Shown here: positions 50,301 to 60,215 of the stretch, one piece after another
Layout: the number at the start of each line of letters is the position of its first letter
How positions within the stretch are numbered: the stretch's first letter is position 1
NCBI RefSeq assembly: GCF_920987055.1
Contig: NZ_CAKLBX010000001.1
Coordinates: 2,032,501-2,096,500, forward strand
Length of the DNA stretch: 64,000 nt
Direction: 5' to 3'
Source of the DNA: Novosphingobium sp. CECT 9465
Lineage (GTDB): Bacteria; Pseudomonadota; Alphaproteobacteria; Sphingomonadales; Sphingomonadaceae
The notes under the pieces: generated by a model
The model's database searches: none
Seen by the model: the letters and a program-made list of their open reading frames with translations, nothing else
Told to the model about the DNA's origin: nothing
Position numbers and translations under genes: made by a program

Positions 50301-51683
50301 ATGTCGTCAGCCATTCTGTTATTGCTAGCCTTCGGGCTGGGCCTGCTCGGCTGGCTGGCGGCACGGTCGCGGGCATGGGCTTTCCGGCGTGCCGCGCCGG
50401 AGGTCCGCCTCCACTCCCTGCCCGGTTTCCATGGCTGGTACGTTGCCCTGTGGATTGCGGTGCCCACCCTGCTGTTCGCCGGGCTGTGGAATGTGATCGG
50501 CCCGATGCTGATCACGTCGCACGTTCTGGCAGATCCCGCAGCCTCGACGCTGCCTGCCTTCGGGTTTGAGCGCGAAACGCTGCTCGCTGAAGCCCGCGCC
50601 GTTGCCGAAGGGCGCGCGTTCGGCGTGTTCAACCAGGAAGCGGAGGCGCTGATCGCCCCCTACCGGACCGCGATCTCGCTCTATGGCTCGATCGGCCTGG
50701 CGGTCAGCATTCTGATCGCCTTTGCCGGCGGTGCATTTGCCTTCATGCGCCTGAAGCCCGATTTTACGGCGCGCACCCGCGTCGAACGCTCGGTCATGTC
50801 GCTGTTGCTGATTGCGTCGCTGGTTGCGGTACTGACCACCATCGGCATCATCGCCAGCCTCGTGTTCGAAACCGTGCGCTTCTTTGGCATGGTCTCTCCC
50901 CTCGATTTCCTGTTCGGCACCCATTGGTCGCCCGATCCGATGAGCAGCGGCGCGCCGGACGGTGGCGATTACGGCGCGATCCCGCTGTTCTGGGGTACGA
51001 TTTATATTGGCGCGATCATCGCGATGCTGGTAGCCATTCCGCTTGGCCTGATGAGCGCGATCTTCCTGACGCAGTATGCCAGCGGCGGTGTGCGCAAGGT
51101 TATCAAGCCGCTTCTCGAAATTCTCGCGGGCGTCCCCACCGTGGTCTACGGCTACTTTGCGGCGCTGACCGTGGCTCCGATGGTACGCGATGCGGCACAG
51201 GCCATCGGCATATCCAGCGCGTCGACCGAAAGCGCGGTTGCCGCAGGGCTGGTCATGGGCGTGATGATCATCCCGTTCGTGTCATCCATGGCAGACGACA
51301 GCATAGCCGCGGTTCCGCAGGCCATGCGCGACGGCAGCCTTGCCATGGGCGCAACCACTGCCGAAACGATCACCAAGGTCCTCGTTCCCGCCGCTTTGCC
51401 GGGCATCGTCGCGGGTGTGATGCTGGCGATCAGCCGCGCCATTGGCGAAACCATGATCGTTGTCATGGCCGCTGGCGCATCGGCCAATCTTACCGCCAAC
51501 CCGTTCGAAAGCATGACCACGGTCACCTTCCAGATCGTCGCCATGCTTACCGGCGAAGGCAGCTTCGATCACCCCGCCACGCTGTCGGCGTTCGCGCTGG
51601 GGATGGTGCTGTTCCTTGTCACGCTGGCCCTTAACTTCATCGCGCTGCGCGTGGTGAAACGCTACCGCGAAGCATATGACTGA
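50301..51683 (+). CDS. pstC: Phosphate ABC transporter permease PstC
   Basis: A 460-residue permease, far longer than the ~320 residues of E. coli, due to an N-terminal extension with several membrane segments and a periplasmic loop (about 1-190), as in other alphaproteobacteria. The core has LFWGTIYIGAIIAMLVAIPLGLMSAIFLTQYA, LEILAGVPTVVYGYFAAL and the EAA-like loop REAIGET-type SRAIGETMIVVMAAGA. It pairs with PstA. Confidence 0.94.
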   Translation: MSSAILLLLAFGLGLLGWLAARSRAWAFRRAAPEVRLHSLPGFHGWYVALWIAVPTLLFAGLWNVIGPMLITSHVLADPAASTLPAFGFERETLLAEARAVAEGRAFGVFNQEAEALIAPYRTAISLYGSIGLAVSILIAFAGGAFAFMRLKPDFTARTRVERSVMSLLLIASLVAVLTTIGIIASLVFETVRFFGMVSPLDFLFGTHWSPDPMSSGAPDGGDYGAIPLFWGTIYIGAIIAMLVAIPLGLMSAIFLTQYASGGVRKVIKPLLEILAGVPTVVYGYFAALTVAPMVRDAAQAIGISSASTESAVAAGLVMGVMIIPFVSSMADDSIAAVPQAMRDGSLAMGATTAETITKVLVPAALPGIVAGVMLAISRAIGETMIVVMAAGASANLTANPFESMTTVTFQIVAMLTGEGSFDHPATLSAFALGMVLFLVTLALNFIALRVVKRYREAYD

Positions 51684-51693
51684 GGCCCCCGCG

Positions 51694-52962
51694 ATGAGCA
51701 CCACTCCCGCAGCCGATGCATCGACCGTGCAGGCGCGTCGCCACGCCATGATGGAGCGCGGCCTGGCGCGCCGCCGCGCCGCAGACAGGCGCTTCCGCTG
51801 GATCGGCTTTTCTGCCGTCGCATTTTCCGCGCTGATGCTGCTGTTCCTGCTGGTGAACATGAGTTCAGCAGGCTTCGCCGGTTTCCAGCGCAGCGAATTG
51901 CGGATCGAGATCCCGATGGCGGGCGCGATGCAGATCGATGCCGAACGCCTGACCCAGCCCGATCCGCTTGGCGGACTTGAACTGGCGGGGCTGCCCAAGG
52001 TGGTCGAAGGCGCGGCCAAGGCTGCACTCGGTCCCGATGCCGACGATCTGCTCGCCCAGGGCGCCTGGCGTGAAGTTGCCGAACATCTGATCGAGGAACC
52101 CTCACGGCTGAGCGGCACGATCTCGGTATCGTTGCCCGCAAGCGATGATCTTGCCAAGGCTCAGCGCGGCGAAGGCGATCCGGCCTTGCAGGAGGTTGCC
52201 CGAAAACTGGTGAGCGAAGGAAAGCTCGTCCGCGCTTTCGACAAGGGCTTCCTCAGCCGTTCGGATGCAACCAGCCCGCAGTCGGTCGGCATCTGGGGGG
52301 CGCTCAAAGGCTCGATGCTGACGATGTTCGTCACGCTGATCCTGGCCTTTCCTGTCGGTGTGCTTTCGGCACTGTACCTCGAAGAATACGCGCCCAAGAA
52401 CCGCTGGACCGAATGGATCGAAATTTCGATCAACAATCTGGCGGCTGTTCCTTCGATCATCTTCGGCCTGCTGGGACTGGCGGTTTTCCTTGCGATGTTC
52501 CCTAACCTGCGCTCGGCCCCGCTGATCGGAGGCATGACGCTGGCCTTGATGACAATGCCGGTCATCGTGATTTCGGGCCGCAACGCGATCAAGGCGGTGC
52601 CACCCTCGATCCGGGATGCTGCGCTCGCCATCGGTGCAAGCAAGGTTCAGGTCGTGTTCCATCATGTGCTGCCGCTGGCCCTGCCCGGCATCCTGACCGG
52701 CACGATCATCGGCATGGCCCGCGCGCTGGGCGAAACCGCGCCGCTGCTGATGATCGGCATGCGTGCGTTCGTGGCCACCGCCCCGTCCGACTTCACATCG
52801 CCGTCAAGCGTGTTGCCGGTCCAGATTTTCCTGTGGTCCGACGAGATCGACCGCGGCTTTGTCGAGCGCACCAGCGCAGCAATTGTCGTCCTTCTCGTCT
52901 TCCTGCTTCTTATGAACGGCCTTGCGATCTACTTGCGCAACCGCTTCGAAAAACGGTGGTAA
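51694..52962 (+). CDS. pstA: Phosphate ABC transporter permease PstA
   Basis: A 422-residue permease with an N-terminal extension of about 140 residues including one membrane segment and a large periplasmic region. The core resembles Pst[56 protein letters not shown] and the loop [20 protein letters not shown]. The ATG at 51694 has GAGG eight bases upstream; an ATG at 51676 would overlap pstC by eight bases. Confidence 0.93.
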   Translation: MSTTPAADASTVQARRHAMMERGLARRRAADRRFRWIGFSAVAFSALMLLFLLVNMSSAGFAGFQRSELRIEIPMAGAMQIDAERLTQPDPLGGLELAGLPKVVEGAAKAALGPDADDLLAQGAWREVAEHLIEEPSRLSGTISVSLPASDDLAKAQRGEGDPALQEVARKLVSEGKLVRAFDKGFLSRSDATSPQSVGIWGALKGSMLTMFVTLILAFPVGVLSALYLEEYAPKNRWTEWIEISINNLAAVPSIIFGLLGLAVFLAMFPNLRSAPLIGGMTLALMTMPVIVISGRNAIKAVPPSIRDAALAIGASKVQVVFHHVLPLALPGILTGTIIGMARALGETAPLLMIGMRAFVATAPSDFTSPSSVLPVQIFLWSDEIDRGFVERTSAAIVVLLVFLLLMNGLAIYLRNRFEKRW

Positions 52963-52963
52963 A

Positions 52964-53791
52964 ATGAACGCTGAACCGATCCAGACTGTGGTTCACACCG
53001 AAGTAAAGGCCGACACTGCGCCATACTTCGACGCGCCGCTCAAGATGAACGCAAAGAACGTCTCGGTGTTCTATGGCGACAAGCGCGCGATCGACGATGT
53101 CTCCATCGAGATTCCGCAGCGCTATGTCACCGCGTTCATCGGCCCGTCGGGCTGTGGCAAATCAACCTTCCTGCGCTCGCTCAACCGCATGAACGACACC
53201 ATTGCCAATGCGCGTGTCGAAGGCGAAATCCTGCTTGATGGCGATGATATCTACCGTTCCGGCATGGACGTGGTGCAATTGCGCGCGCGGGTGGGCATGG
53301 TCTTCCAGAAGCCCAATCCGTTCCCCAAGTCGATCTACGAAAACATCGCCTATGGGCCGCGCATTCACGGCATCACCGGATCGAAGGCCGAGCTTGACGA
53401 GATCGTCGAGCAATCGCTGCGCCGCGCCGGATTGTGGGACGAAGTCAAGGATCGCCTGCATGACAGCGGTACCGCACTTTCGGGCGGACAGCAGCAGCGC
53501 CTGTGCATCGCGCGCGCCATTGCAGTCGATCCCGAAGTGATCCTGATGGACGAGCCGTGCTCGGCGCTCGACCCCATCGCCACCGCCCGTATCGAGGAAC
53601 TGATCGACGAGTTGCGCGGACGCTACGCCATCGTCATCGTCACGCATTCGATGCAGCAGGCCGCCCGCGTATCGCAGCGCACGGCATTCTTCCATCTTGG
53701 CAAGGTCGTCGAATACGGCAAGACTTCCGATATCTTCACCAATCCGCGTGAAGAACGGACCAAGGATTACATCACCGGGCGCTACGGCTGA
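52964..53791 (+). CDS. pstB: Phosphate ABC transporter ATP-binding protein
   Basis: A 275-residue ABC ATPase energising phosphate import. Walker A is [21 protein letters not shown], the signature is [17 protein letters not shown], Walker B is [16 protein letters not shown], and the switch His is [12 protein letters not shown]. The ATG at 52964 lies one base after the pstA stop. Length fits. Confidence 0.97.
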   Translation: MNAEPIQTVVHTEVKADTAPYFDAPLKMNAKNVSVFYGDKRAIDDVSIEIPQRYVTAFIGPSGCGKSTFLRSLNRMNDTIANARVEGEILLDGDDIYRSGMDVVQLRARVGMVFQKPNPFPKSIYENIAYGPRIHGITGSKAELDEIVEQSLRRAGLWDEVKDRLHDSGTALSGGQQQRLCIARAIAVDPEVILMDEPCSALDPIATARIEELIDELRGRYAIVIVTHSMQQAARVSQRTAFFHLGKVVEYGKTSDIFTNPREERTKDYITGRYG

Positions 53792-53814
53792 GCGGCAGGG
53801 GCAAGGATCGAAAC

Positions 53815-54498
53815 GTGGCTGAACATACCGTCAAGGCATTCGACGACGACATCACCCGGCTGCGCGGCCTTGTTGCGGAAATGGGCGGCCTGGCCGAGCT
53901 TTCCGTGTCCGAGGCCATGGACGCGCTGATCCGGGCCGATCACGACATGGCCGCGGGCGTTATCGCCCGCGACAAGCGCATCGATCAGCTGGAAGCCGAA
54001 GTCGACAAGCTGGCCATCCGGGTGCTCGCCCTGCGCGCACCCATGGCCGACGATCTGCGCGAAGTCGTCGCGGCGCTCAAGATCGCCGGGGTGATCGAGC
54101 GGATCGGCGATTACGCCAAGAACATCGCCAAGCGCGTGGGTATCATCGAAGGCCGCCGCCGGTTCGAGCCGCTGACGCTCATCCCGGCGATGAACGATCT
54201 CGCCGCCGAAATGGTCCACGATGTGCTCACTGCCTTCGCGGCACGCGATCCCGTGGTCGCAACCGAGATCGTCCAGCGCGATTCCAAGGTCGATGCCTTC
54301 TACGATTCGATCTTCCGCAATCTGATATCGTTCATGGTCGAAGACCCCGCCACGATCAGCACAGCTGCCCAGCTCCTGTTCGTTGCGCGCAATATCGAAC
54401 GCATCGGAGATCATGCCACCAACATCGCGGAAATGGTGTACTACGCAGCGACGGGCGAGAAATTGCCCGAACGCGAAGAGGTCATTCCCCCGGCCTGA
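53815..54498 (+). CDS. phoU: Phosphate signalling complex protein PhoU
   Basis: A 227-residue two-repeat helical protein linking Pst transport status to PhoR. The conserved metal/contact motifs E-R-I-G-D occur twice: GVIERIGDYAKNIAKR and ARNIERIGDHATNIAEM. Start is GTG at 53815. It acts as negative regulator of the Pho response in most bacteria. Confidence 0.96.
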   Translation: MAEHTVKAFDDDITRLRGLVAEMGGLAELSVSEAMDALIRADHDMAAGVIARDKRIDQLEAEVDKLAIRVLALRAPMADDLREVVAALKIAGVIERIGDYAKNIAKRVGIIEGRRRFEPLTLIPAMNDLAAEMVHDVLTAFAARDPVVATEIVQRDSKVDAFYDSIFRNLISFMVEDPATISTAAQLLFVARNIERIGDHATNIAEMVYYAATGEKLPEREEVIPPA

Positions 54499-54573
54499 GG
54501 CGCTTATTTGAACGCCGTCATATCGCGGTAACAATAGTCGTGCTTCAGCAAACTGACTGTCATGGAGGTTTGC

Positions 54574-55263
54574 GTGCCTGCTCCGAAACTGCTGCTGGTT
54601 GAAGACGATACGGCGCTTGCCGAACTGGTCGAATACCGCTTTCGCGGTGAGGGCTACGACGTTCGCACCACCGACGATGGCGACGAAGCCCTGCTGCTCG
54701 CCGCCGAAGACGCGCCTGACCTTGTCCTGCTGGATTGGATGATCGGCGGGACCAGCGGCATCGAAGTGTGCCGCCGCCTGCGCCGCAACAAGGAAACGGC
54801 GCACGTCCCGATCATCATGCTCACCGCCAGGTCGGATGAAGACGATCGCATTCGCGGGCTGGAAATCGGCGCGGACGATTATGTCACCAAGCCGTTCTCG
54901 CCGCGCGAACTGATCGCCCGTGTCGGCGCAGTGCTGCGCCGTGTGCGCCCTGCCCTTGCCGGGGAAACGATCACCGTGGGTGACCTGTCGCTCGATCCCA
55001 CTGCGCACCGTGTGATGCGGCGTGGCACACCGATGAAGGTTGGCCCTACCGAATTTCGCCTGCTCCGCCACTTCATGGAACACCCCGGCCGCGTATTCTC
55101 GCGCGGGCAACTGCTCGATGCGGTGTGGGGCAGCGGCAGCGATATCGAACTGCGCACCGTGGATGTCCACATCCGCCGCTTGCGCCAGGCTGTCGCCATT
55201 CCCGGTGCAGCAGACCCGGTACGCACCGTTCGTTCGGCCGGATATGCGCTCGAAGGCGTCTAA
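54574..55263 (+). CDS. phoB: Phosphate regulon response regulator PhoB
   Basis: A 229-residue OmpR-type regulator. The receiver has the acidic pocket LLVEDDTA, the phosphorylated Asp in LVLLDWMIGG, LTARSDEDD and the Lys in YVTKPFSPREL; the winged helix follows with VGPTEFRLLRHFMEHPGRVFSRGQLLDAVWG and VDVHIRRLRQA. The GTG at 54574 is chosen (GGAGG five bases upstream; the length equals E. coli PhoB); an ATG at 54562 would place that ribosome site inside the gene. Its last codons overlap the stop of the mannosyltransferase gene. Confidence 0.95.
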   Translation: MPAPKLLLVEDDTALAELVEYRFRGEGYDVRTTDDGDEALLLAAEDAPDLVLLDWMIGGTSGIEVCRRLRRNKETAHVPIIMLTARSDEDDRIRGLEIGADDYVTKPFSPRELIARVGAVLRRVRPALAGETITVGDLSLDPTAHRVMRRGTPMKVGPTEFRLLRHFMEHPGRVFSRGQLLDAVWGSGSDIELRTVDVHIRRLRQAVAIPGAADPVRTVRSAGYALEGV

Positions 55264-56738
55264 CGGTCCATGCGTTTTAGCGCGACATTGTAGTCCAGCA
55301 GGCCCGGCTTTTCGGTGCATGGTCCCGGCCGCGCAAGCACGCAATACTGCTGTTCGAACAACGGGGTCGTGGGCGACATGCACCCGACAAAGCGGTAATT
55401 CTGCGGCAATTCGCCAATATGCTCAATCGGTGCGATCGCCACATTGAAGCGGCCCTGCGCAACCTTGGCGGCTGCTTGGGTATTGATCAGCAACGCAGGG
55501 ACATCGCGGTTCAAAACCGCGCGCGAAATGAACGGAACGTCGCGTATCCGGTAAGTCGCCACCCCGCATAGCCCACGCTGGTTCCGCACGGTCTGCATCG
55601 CGCGCAATGGTGCCTTGCCTACATTCCAATTGATGCGGAACGGCTCGGTGGCGCCAACCTGTAGTGATGCACCGAGCCAGAGCGCCAGCACCCCCGCCAG
55701 CATCGTGTTCGACAAAGCCTTGCCGCCCCGCTTTGCCCACCAGCTTGCCAGATCGACCGAGCCGATTGCCGCGATCAGCACCAGTAACGATACCGCCAGA
55801 AGGATGAAGCGGTATTCCTTGTGGCCGACGGCCGAATGCACCGCGATCACCGCCAGCGCGGTCAACAGCAGCATGGGATAGCGTCTTGCCCCCAGCACCA
55901 GCACCGGTGCCAGGGCGGCGGCGACATATTGCCACTGCCACGCCAGCACCCGCAGATACCAGTCCGGCGGCTCCAGACCGAAAGCGTGACTTCGGTTGTC
56001 CACGATGTTCGCCAGCACATTGCGCATGATCCACAGCAGCGGCGCCTGCCCCATCGCTGCGTTGGCCAGAACATCGCACAGCACCGCCAGCGACGCGCCA
56101 CCCAACAACGCAGGCCAGGCCTTGCGAAAATCGGCCCGTCCTGCCCAAAGAAACGGGATGGCTACTGCCGGCCCCAGTGGAAAGCGCGCAATAACACCCA
56201 GCCCCAGCAGAAAGCCCGCAGCCCAGGCCTGCCGGATATTGCCCGTATCGCGAAAGCGATAGAGCAGCGCCAGCCCCGGCAGGATCGCCAGAACCGAAAA
56301 CGTATCGCTTGAAGTGCGCGAGGCGAAGTAGGCAAAATCGATCCAGACCGCTGCCACGAACCCCGCCGCGATGGCATGGCCCCGGCTAATCCGCCGCCCC
56401 AGCGCCCACCCCGCCCAGACGGTGCCCAGTGAGACGAACGCCATCATCAGGCGCGGCAGGACAAGGTGCAGCTCGCCCAACGGATCTATGGTGTAGCCCA
56501 GCCAGACCGGGGGCAGCATGAACAAGGGAATCAGCCAGCTGCGTATGCCAAGCCGAATGTCCCACGTCCTGATCCAGTCACCGGTCACCACGCCATAGGC
56601 CGGTTCGATATATTGCCAGACCTCGTCCGCGTGGTGATAGACGGTCAGCCACGCAATGGGCACCCGAACTGCCAGCGCCAGCGCCATCAGCGCCAGAAGG
56701 GCCGGATCGAACCCTTTGCGGCAGATCGTTTCGCGCAC
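55260..56738 (-). CDS. GT22-like (Alg9/PIG-B type) mannosyltransferase, membrane
   Basis: A 492-residue multi-spanning protein with about nine to ten hydrophobic segments. The first periplasmic loop holds HADEVWQYIEPAYGVVTGDW with TWDIRLGIRSWLIP, and a later segment has VGHKEYRFILLAVSLL, which is the HKExRF motif of GT22 dolichol-phosphate-mannose-dependent glycosyltransferases. Acidic pair DE in HADE is the likely catalytic site. It may add sugar to a cell-surface glycan. Start is GTG at 56738; a 4-base overlap with phoB at its end. Exact donor and acceptor unknown. Confidence 0.82.
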   Translation of the reverse strand: MRETICRKGFDPALLALMALALAVRVPIAWLTVYHHADEVWQYIEPAYGVVTGDWIRTWDIRLGIRSWLIPLFMLPPVWLGYTIDPLGELHLVLPRLMMAFVSLGTVWAGWALGRRISRGHAIAAGFVAAVWIDFAYFASRTSSDTFSVLAILPGLALLYRFRDTGNIRQAWAAGFLLGLGVIARFPLGPAVAIPFLWAGRADFRKAWPALLGGASLAVLCDVLANAAMGQAPLLWIMRNVLANIVDNRSHAFGLEPPDWYLRVLAWQWQYVAAALAPVLVLGARRYPMLLLTALAVIAVHSAVGHKEYRFILLAVSLLVLIAAIGSVDLASWWAKRGGKALSNTMLAGVLALWLGASLQVGATEPFRINWNVGKAPLRAMQTVRNQRGLCGVATYRIRDVPFISRAVLNRDVPALLINTQAAAKVAQGRFNVAIAPIEHIGELPQNYRFVGCMSPTTPLFEQQYCVLARPGPCTEKPGLLDYNVALKRMDR

Positions 56739-56751
56739 CCCCCGCGCGCCG

Positions 56752-57024
56752 TCAGTGACCGATGTAGGTCGTCAGATCAAGGTCCGCCACCGTGATCCAT
56801 TCGTTGAAATAGTTGGCGTAGAAAAAGCCGAACATCAGTGCAGACAGGATCGTGGCGCGGATCACGATCTTGCGCGCCGAAAAGTTGGCAGGCGCGCTTT
56901 CCGCCTGCCCCTCGACTTTTTCGGTGCCGGTCTCATCGTTTGTCCGTACGCCGAAAGGCAGCACCAGAAACCCGGCCATGACCCAGAACAGGCCATAGAT
57001 CGCGATGATCGAGGTCCACTTCAT
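56752..57024 (-). CDS. DUF1467 family membrane protein
   Basis: A 90-residue protein with two transmembrane segments (about 5-25 and 54-74) and the N-terminus MKWTSIIAIYGLFWVMAGFLVLPFGVRT, typical of DUF1467. In alphaproteobacteria it is regularly located after the RNase J gene, as here (5-base gap). Function unknown. Confidence 0.9.
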   Translation of the reverse strand: MKWTSIIAIYGLFWVMAGFLVLPFGVRTNDETGTEKVEGQAESAPANFSARKIVIRATILSALMFGFFYANYFNEWITVADLDLTTYIGH

Positions 57025-57029
57025 CCCGC

Positions 57030-58700
57030 TCAGCCTTCCCGCAACAGGACCTGGACAACCGGCTTCTTGCCAGACCAGCGCTGGCCCGTCCGCCGCACGG
57101 CAAGCCGCACCGCTTCTGCCACCGCCAGACGATCACGCTTGCGGTCGCCGCGCAGTTTGCGCACCGCTTCGGCTGCCTCGACCTTGGCGTCGGCAACGAA
57201 GGCTTCCATGTCCTCGTCCAGCGGAATGCCGATCGAACCGATGTCCACGTCCGACACCAGTTGCCCGTCTGACCGCACCGCCAGCGCAACACTGATCAAC
57301 CCGCCCTGCGAAAGCTTGCGGCGCGCAATGATCGCCTCGCCATCGGCGGGTGCGATGATATCACCATCAAGGATAAGACGCCCCGCCCGTTCTTCGGACA
57401 GCTTCTTCGGGCCGTTGGGCGCAAGCCTTATCAGATCGCCATTCTTCTGGAGGATCGCCTTCGGAATGCCTTCGTCCAGCCCCAGTTGCGCCTGTTCGGC
57501 CATGTGGCGAATCTCGCCATGGACCGGAAGCAGGATTTCAGGCCGAATCCAGTCATAGAGCGCGATCAGTTCAGGCCGTCCGGGATGGCCGGAAACATGA
57601 ATCATCGACTGGCGATCCGTCACGATGCGGATGCCCTTGTCCACCAGCGAATTCTGGATGCGGCCAATCGCCAGTTCGTTGCCGGGAATCTGGCGGCTGG
57701 AAAACAGCACGACATCGCCCCGTTCAAGCCTGACGGGATGCTGCTCGCCCGCGATCCGCGCCAGCGCGGCGCGCGGCTCACCCTGCCCGCCTGTTGCCAG
57801 CACCAACAGTTCACCGCGCGGCACGTCCATCGCATCGTCTGGATGCACGAGGTCCGGGAAGTTCTTGAGATAGCCGCAGGATTTCGCCACGCGAATGATC
57901 CGGTCAAGCGAGCGGCCAGCGACACACAGCCGCCGCCCGGTAGCTTCGGCAACTTCGCCCAGCGTCTGCAAGCGCGCCACGTTCGACGCGAAAGTGGTCA
58001 CCACCACGCGCCGCCCCTTCTGCGCAGCCACCACGTCCATCAACCCGTCGCGCACTTCGCCTTCGGAACCGGACGCCTTGGGATTGAACACGTTGGTTGA
58101 ATCGCACACCAGCGCAAGGATGCCCTCGTCGCCGATGGCCGTCAGTTCCTGCTGAGTCGCGGGTGTGCCGATGCGCGGCTCGTCGTCCAGCTTCCAGTCG
58201 CCGGTATGGAATATCTTGCCGTGCGGCGTATCGATCAGCAACGCATTGCCTTCGGCGATCGAGTGCGCCAGCGGCACGTAACGGATGCCGAACGGTCCCA
58301 GTTCGAACCGGTCGAGATGATCGATGACGTTAAGTTCGACCTCTTTCTCGATCCCTGCCTCAAGCAGCTTTTCGTGGACCAGCCTGGCCGTGAAGGGCGT
58401 CGCGTAAAGCGGTACGCCAAGGTCCTGCGCAAAGTAGGGCACGGCGCCGATATGATCTTCATGCGCGTGAGTGAGCACCACGCCGATCAGGTCGTCGAGC
58501 CGATCTTCGATGAATTCCAGATCGGCAAACACGAGATCGACGCCGGGATAATGCGGATCGGCAAAGGTCATGCCGAGATCGACCATCAACCATTTGCCGT
58601 CACAGCAATAGAGATTGACGTTCATCCCGATTTCGCCCGACCCGCCAAGGGCGATAAACAAAAGTTCCCCAGAATTATTCTTTAAAACTTGTGATTTCAC
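57030..58700 (-). CDS. rnj: Ribonuclease J
   Basis: A 556-residue metallo-beta-lactamase/beta-CASP ribonuclease of RNA decay and maturation. The zinc site is [17 protein letters not shown]; other marks are [42 protein letters not shown] and the C-terminal beta-CASP block with [29 protein letters not shown]. The start is GTG at 58700, overlapping the coaX stop (GTGA). Translational coupling in the nuoN-birA-coaX-rnj chain is clear. Confidence 0.95.
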   Translation of the reverse strand: MKSQVLKNNSGELLFIALGGSGEIGMNVNLYCCDGKWLMVDLGMTFADPHYPGVDLVFADLEFIEDRLDDLIGVVLTHAHEDHIGAVPYFAQDLGVPLYATPFTARLVHEKLLEAGIEKEVELNVIDHLDRFELGPFGIRYVPLAHSIAEGNALLIDTPHGKIFHTGDWKLDDEPRIGTPATQQELTAIGDEGILALVCDSTNVFNPKASGSEGEVRDGLMDVVAAQKGRRVVVTTFASNVARLQTLGEVAEATGRRLCVAGRSLDRIIRVAKSCGYLKNFPDLVHPDDAMDVPRGELLVLATGGQGEPRAALARIAGEQHPVRLERGDVVLFSSRQIPGNELAIGRIQNSLVDKGIRIVTDRQSMIHVSGHPGRPELIALYDWIRPEILLPVHGEIRHMAEQAQLGLDEGIPKAILQKNGDLIRLAPNGPKKLSEERAGRLILDGDIIAPADGEAIIARRKLSQGGLISVALAVRSDGQLVSDVDIGSIGIPLDEDMEAFVADAKVEAAEAVRKLRGDRKRDRLAVAEAVRLAVRRTGQRWSGKKPVVQVLLREG

Positions 58701-59494
58701 TTGGATTTGCCTTGTGTGAGCGCGACCCGCTCTGCCAGAATGGCAAGGCCATCCAGCGTCAGGTCGGTATCGACGTGGTCGAAAATATCAGTGTGATCGC
58801 CAAACAGCACGGCCAAGCCCCCGGTAGCCACAACTTTGGCGGGGCGGCCGATTTCGGCGCGCATACGGGCGATCAGGCCTTCCATCATCGCCACATAGCC
58901 CCAGAACACGCCGATGTGCATCTGGTCTTCGGTGTTGCGGCCAATCACGCTTTTGCTTCGCGTAGGCGCTTCGATAGCTATCCGCGGCAGTTTGGCGGCC
59001 GCATTGACCAGTGCATCGAGCGAAAGGTTGATACCCGGCGCGATGATGCCGCCCTTGTACGCCCCATTGAAATCGACGACATCGAAGGTGGTCGCCGTGC
59101 CGAAATCGACGACGATAAGGTCACCAGGATAGCGCGCATGGGCCGCAATCGCATTGACCGCACGGTCCGCGCCAAGCGAACGCGGTTCGTCCACATCGGC
59201 TTCGAATCCCCATTCCACGGGTGGCTGCCCGGCAACGAGTGGATCAAGGCCGAAGTACTTCTGGGATAGCACCGTCAGGTTGTGCAGGGCGCGCGGCACC
59301 ACTGTCGAAATCAGAATCTGATCGATGGCGGCGCGATCTATGCCTTCAAGCTGCATCAGTTGCAGCAACCATACCGCATATTCGTCTGCCGTCCGGCGCG
59401 GATCGGTTGCCACGCGCCAGCGTGCCTTGATCGCACGGCCCTGGAACAGCGCAAACACGATATTGGTATTGCCGACGTCAACCGCCAGAAGCAT
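58697..59494 (-). CDS. coaX: Type III pantothenate kinase
   Basis: A 265-residue kinase of the first CoA step, insensitive to CoA feedback. Motifs: [18 protein letters not shown] (phosphate loop), [31 protein letters not shown] and [16 protein letters not shown]. The start ATG at 59494 overlaps birA by 17 bases. coaD at 27.4 kb supplies a later step of the same pathway. Confidence 0.96.
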   Translation of the reverse strand: MLLAVDVGNTNIVFALFQGRAIKARWRVATDPRRTADEYAVWLLQLMQLEGIDRAAIDQILISTVVPRALHNLTVLSQKYFGLDPLVAGQPPVEWGFEADVDEPRSLGADRAVNAIAAHARYPGDLIVVDFGTATTFDVVDFNGAYKGGIIAPGINLSLDALVNAAAKLPRIAIEAPTRSKSVIGRNTEDQMHIGVFWGYVAMMEGLIARMRAEIGRPAKVVATGGLAVLFGDHTDIFDHVDTDLTLDGLAILAERVALTQGKSK

Positions 59495-60209
59495 GGGAAC
59501 CCACCATTTCTATGTCGCCCGCGTGGATGGCACGGACCGCACCGTCCGCCAAGCGCAGAAGGGCAACGCCATTGTCATCGATGCCTGCAAAGGCACCGAT
59601 GATCTCGCCATGGTCGCGATCCTTTACCGATACAAGCGTTCCTGAGGGCAAGGCACGCGCGAGCCACTGCGCGCGCAGCACCGGCCATTCGCCCAGATGC
59701 CAGCGGATCAGCGCATCGGCAAACCGTTCGGCCAGAACGGCGGCGAATAGATCGCGCGAAACCGGATACCCCAGGCCTGCCAGCGATACGGTTTGCCGCC
59801 CCGGCACATCGGGGGCTTGCGCCAGATTAACGCCAATCCCCACGACCACGGCGTCACCATGCCGCTCAAGCAGGATGCCCGCCAGTTTGGCATCGCCTGA
59901 AAGCAGGTCGTTCGGCCACTTGAGCACGATCCCGTTTATGCCCGGCGCAACACAAGCCACGGCGTCATGGACTGCCAGCCCCGCTACCAATGCCAGGGTC
60001 TGTGGCAAGGGATCGGAAGCGCGCAGGCCCACCATCGTCGATCCCATGAAATTGCCGAAGCCGTCCGACCAAGTGCGTCCGGCACGGCCACGTCCGGCGC
60101 TTTGCCGATCGGCTACCAGCCAGTGTCCTTCGGCAACAGCCTCGCCCCGCCCAAGCCGCGCCAAGAGCGCACCATTGGTCGAAGGGATTTCGTCGATGGT
60201 TTCGATCAA
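59478..60209 (-). CDS. birA: Biotin--[acetyl-CoA-carboxylase] ligase
   Basis: A 243-residue biotin protein ligase without the N-terminal DNA-binding domain, so an enzyme and not a repressor. The biotin/ATP site is [17 protein letters not shown], followed by [18 protein letters not shown] and VVGIGVNL; the C-terminal domain is short. The start is TTG at 60209, seven bases after the nuoN stop, because no ATG or GTG is available before the family N-terminus ([16 protein letters not shown]). Confidence 0.93.
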   Translation of the reverse strand: MIETIDEIPSTNGALLARLGRGEAVAEGHWLVADRQSAGRGRAGRTWSDGFGNFMGSTMVGLRASDPLPQTLALVAGLAVHDAVACVAPGINGIVLKWPNDLLSGDAKLAGILLERHGDAVVVGIGVNLAQAPDVPGRQTVSLAGLGYPVSRDLFAAVLAERFADALIRWHLGEWPVLRAQWLARALPSGTLVSVKDRDHGEIIGAFAGIDDNGVALLRLADGAVRAIHAGDIEMVGSHASGG

Positions 60210-60215
60210 GTCAGG

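Noticed and set aside
53782..55383. A 533-codon frame on the minus strand opposite phoU and phoB
   Set aside because: Shadow of phoU/phoB, both of which have complete family motifs.
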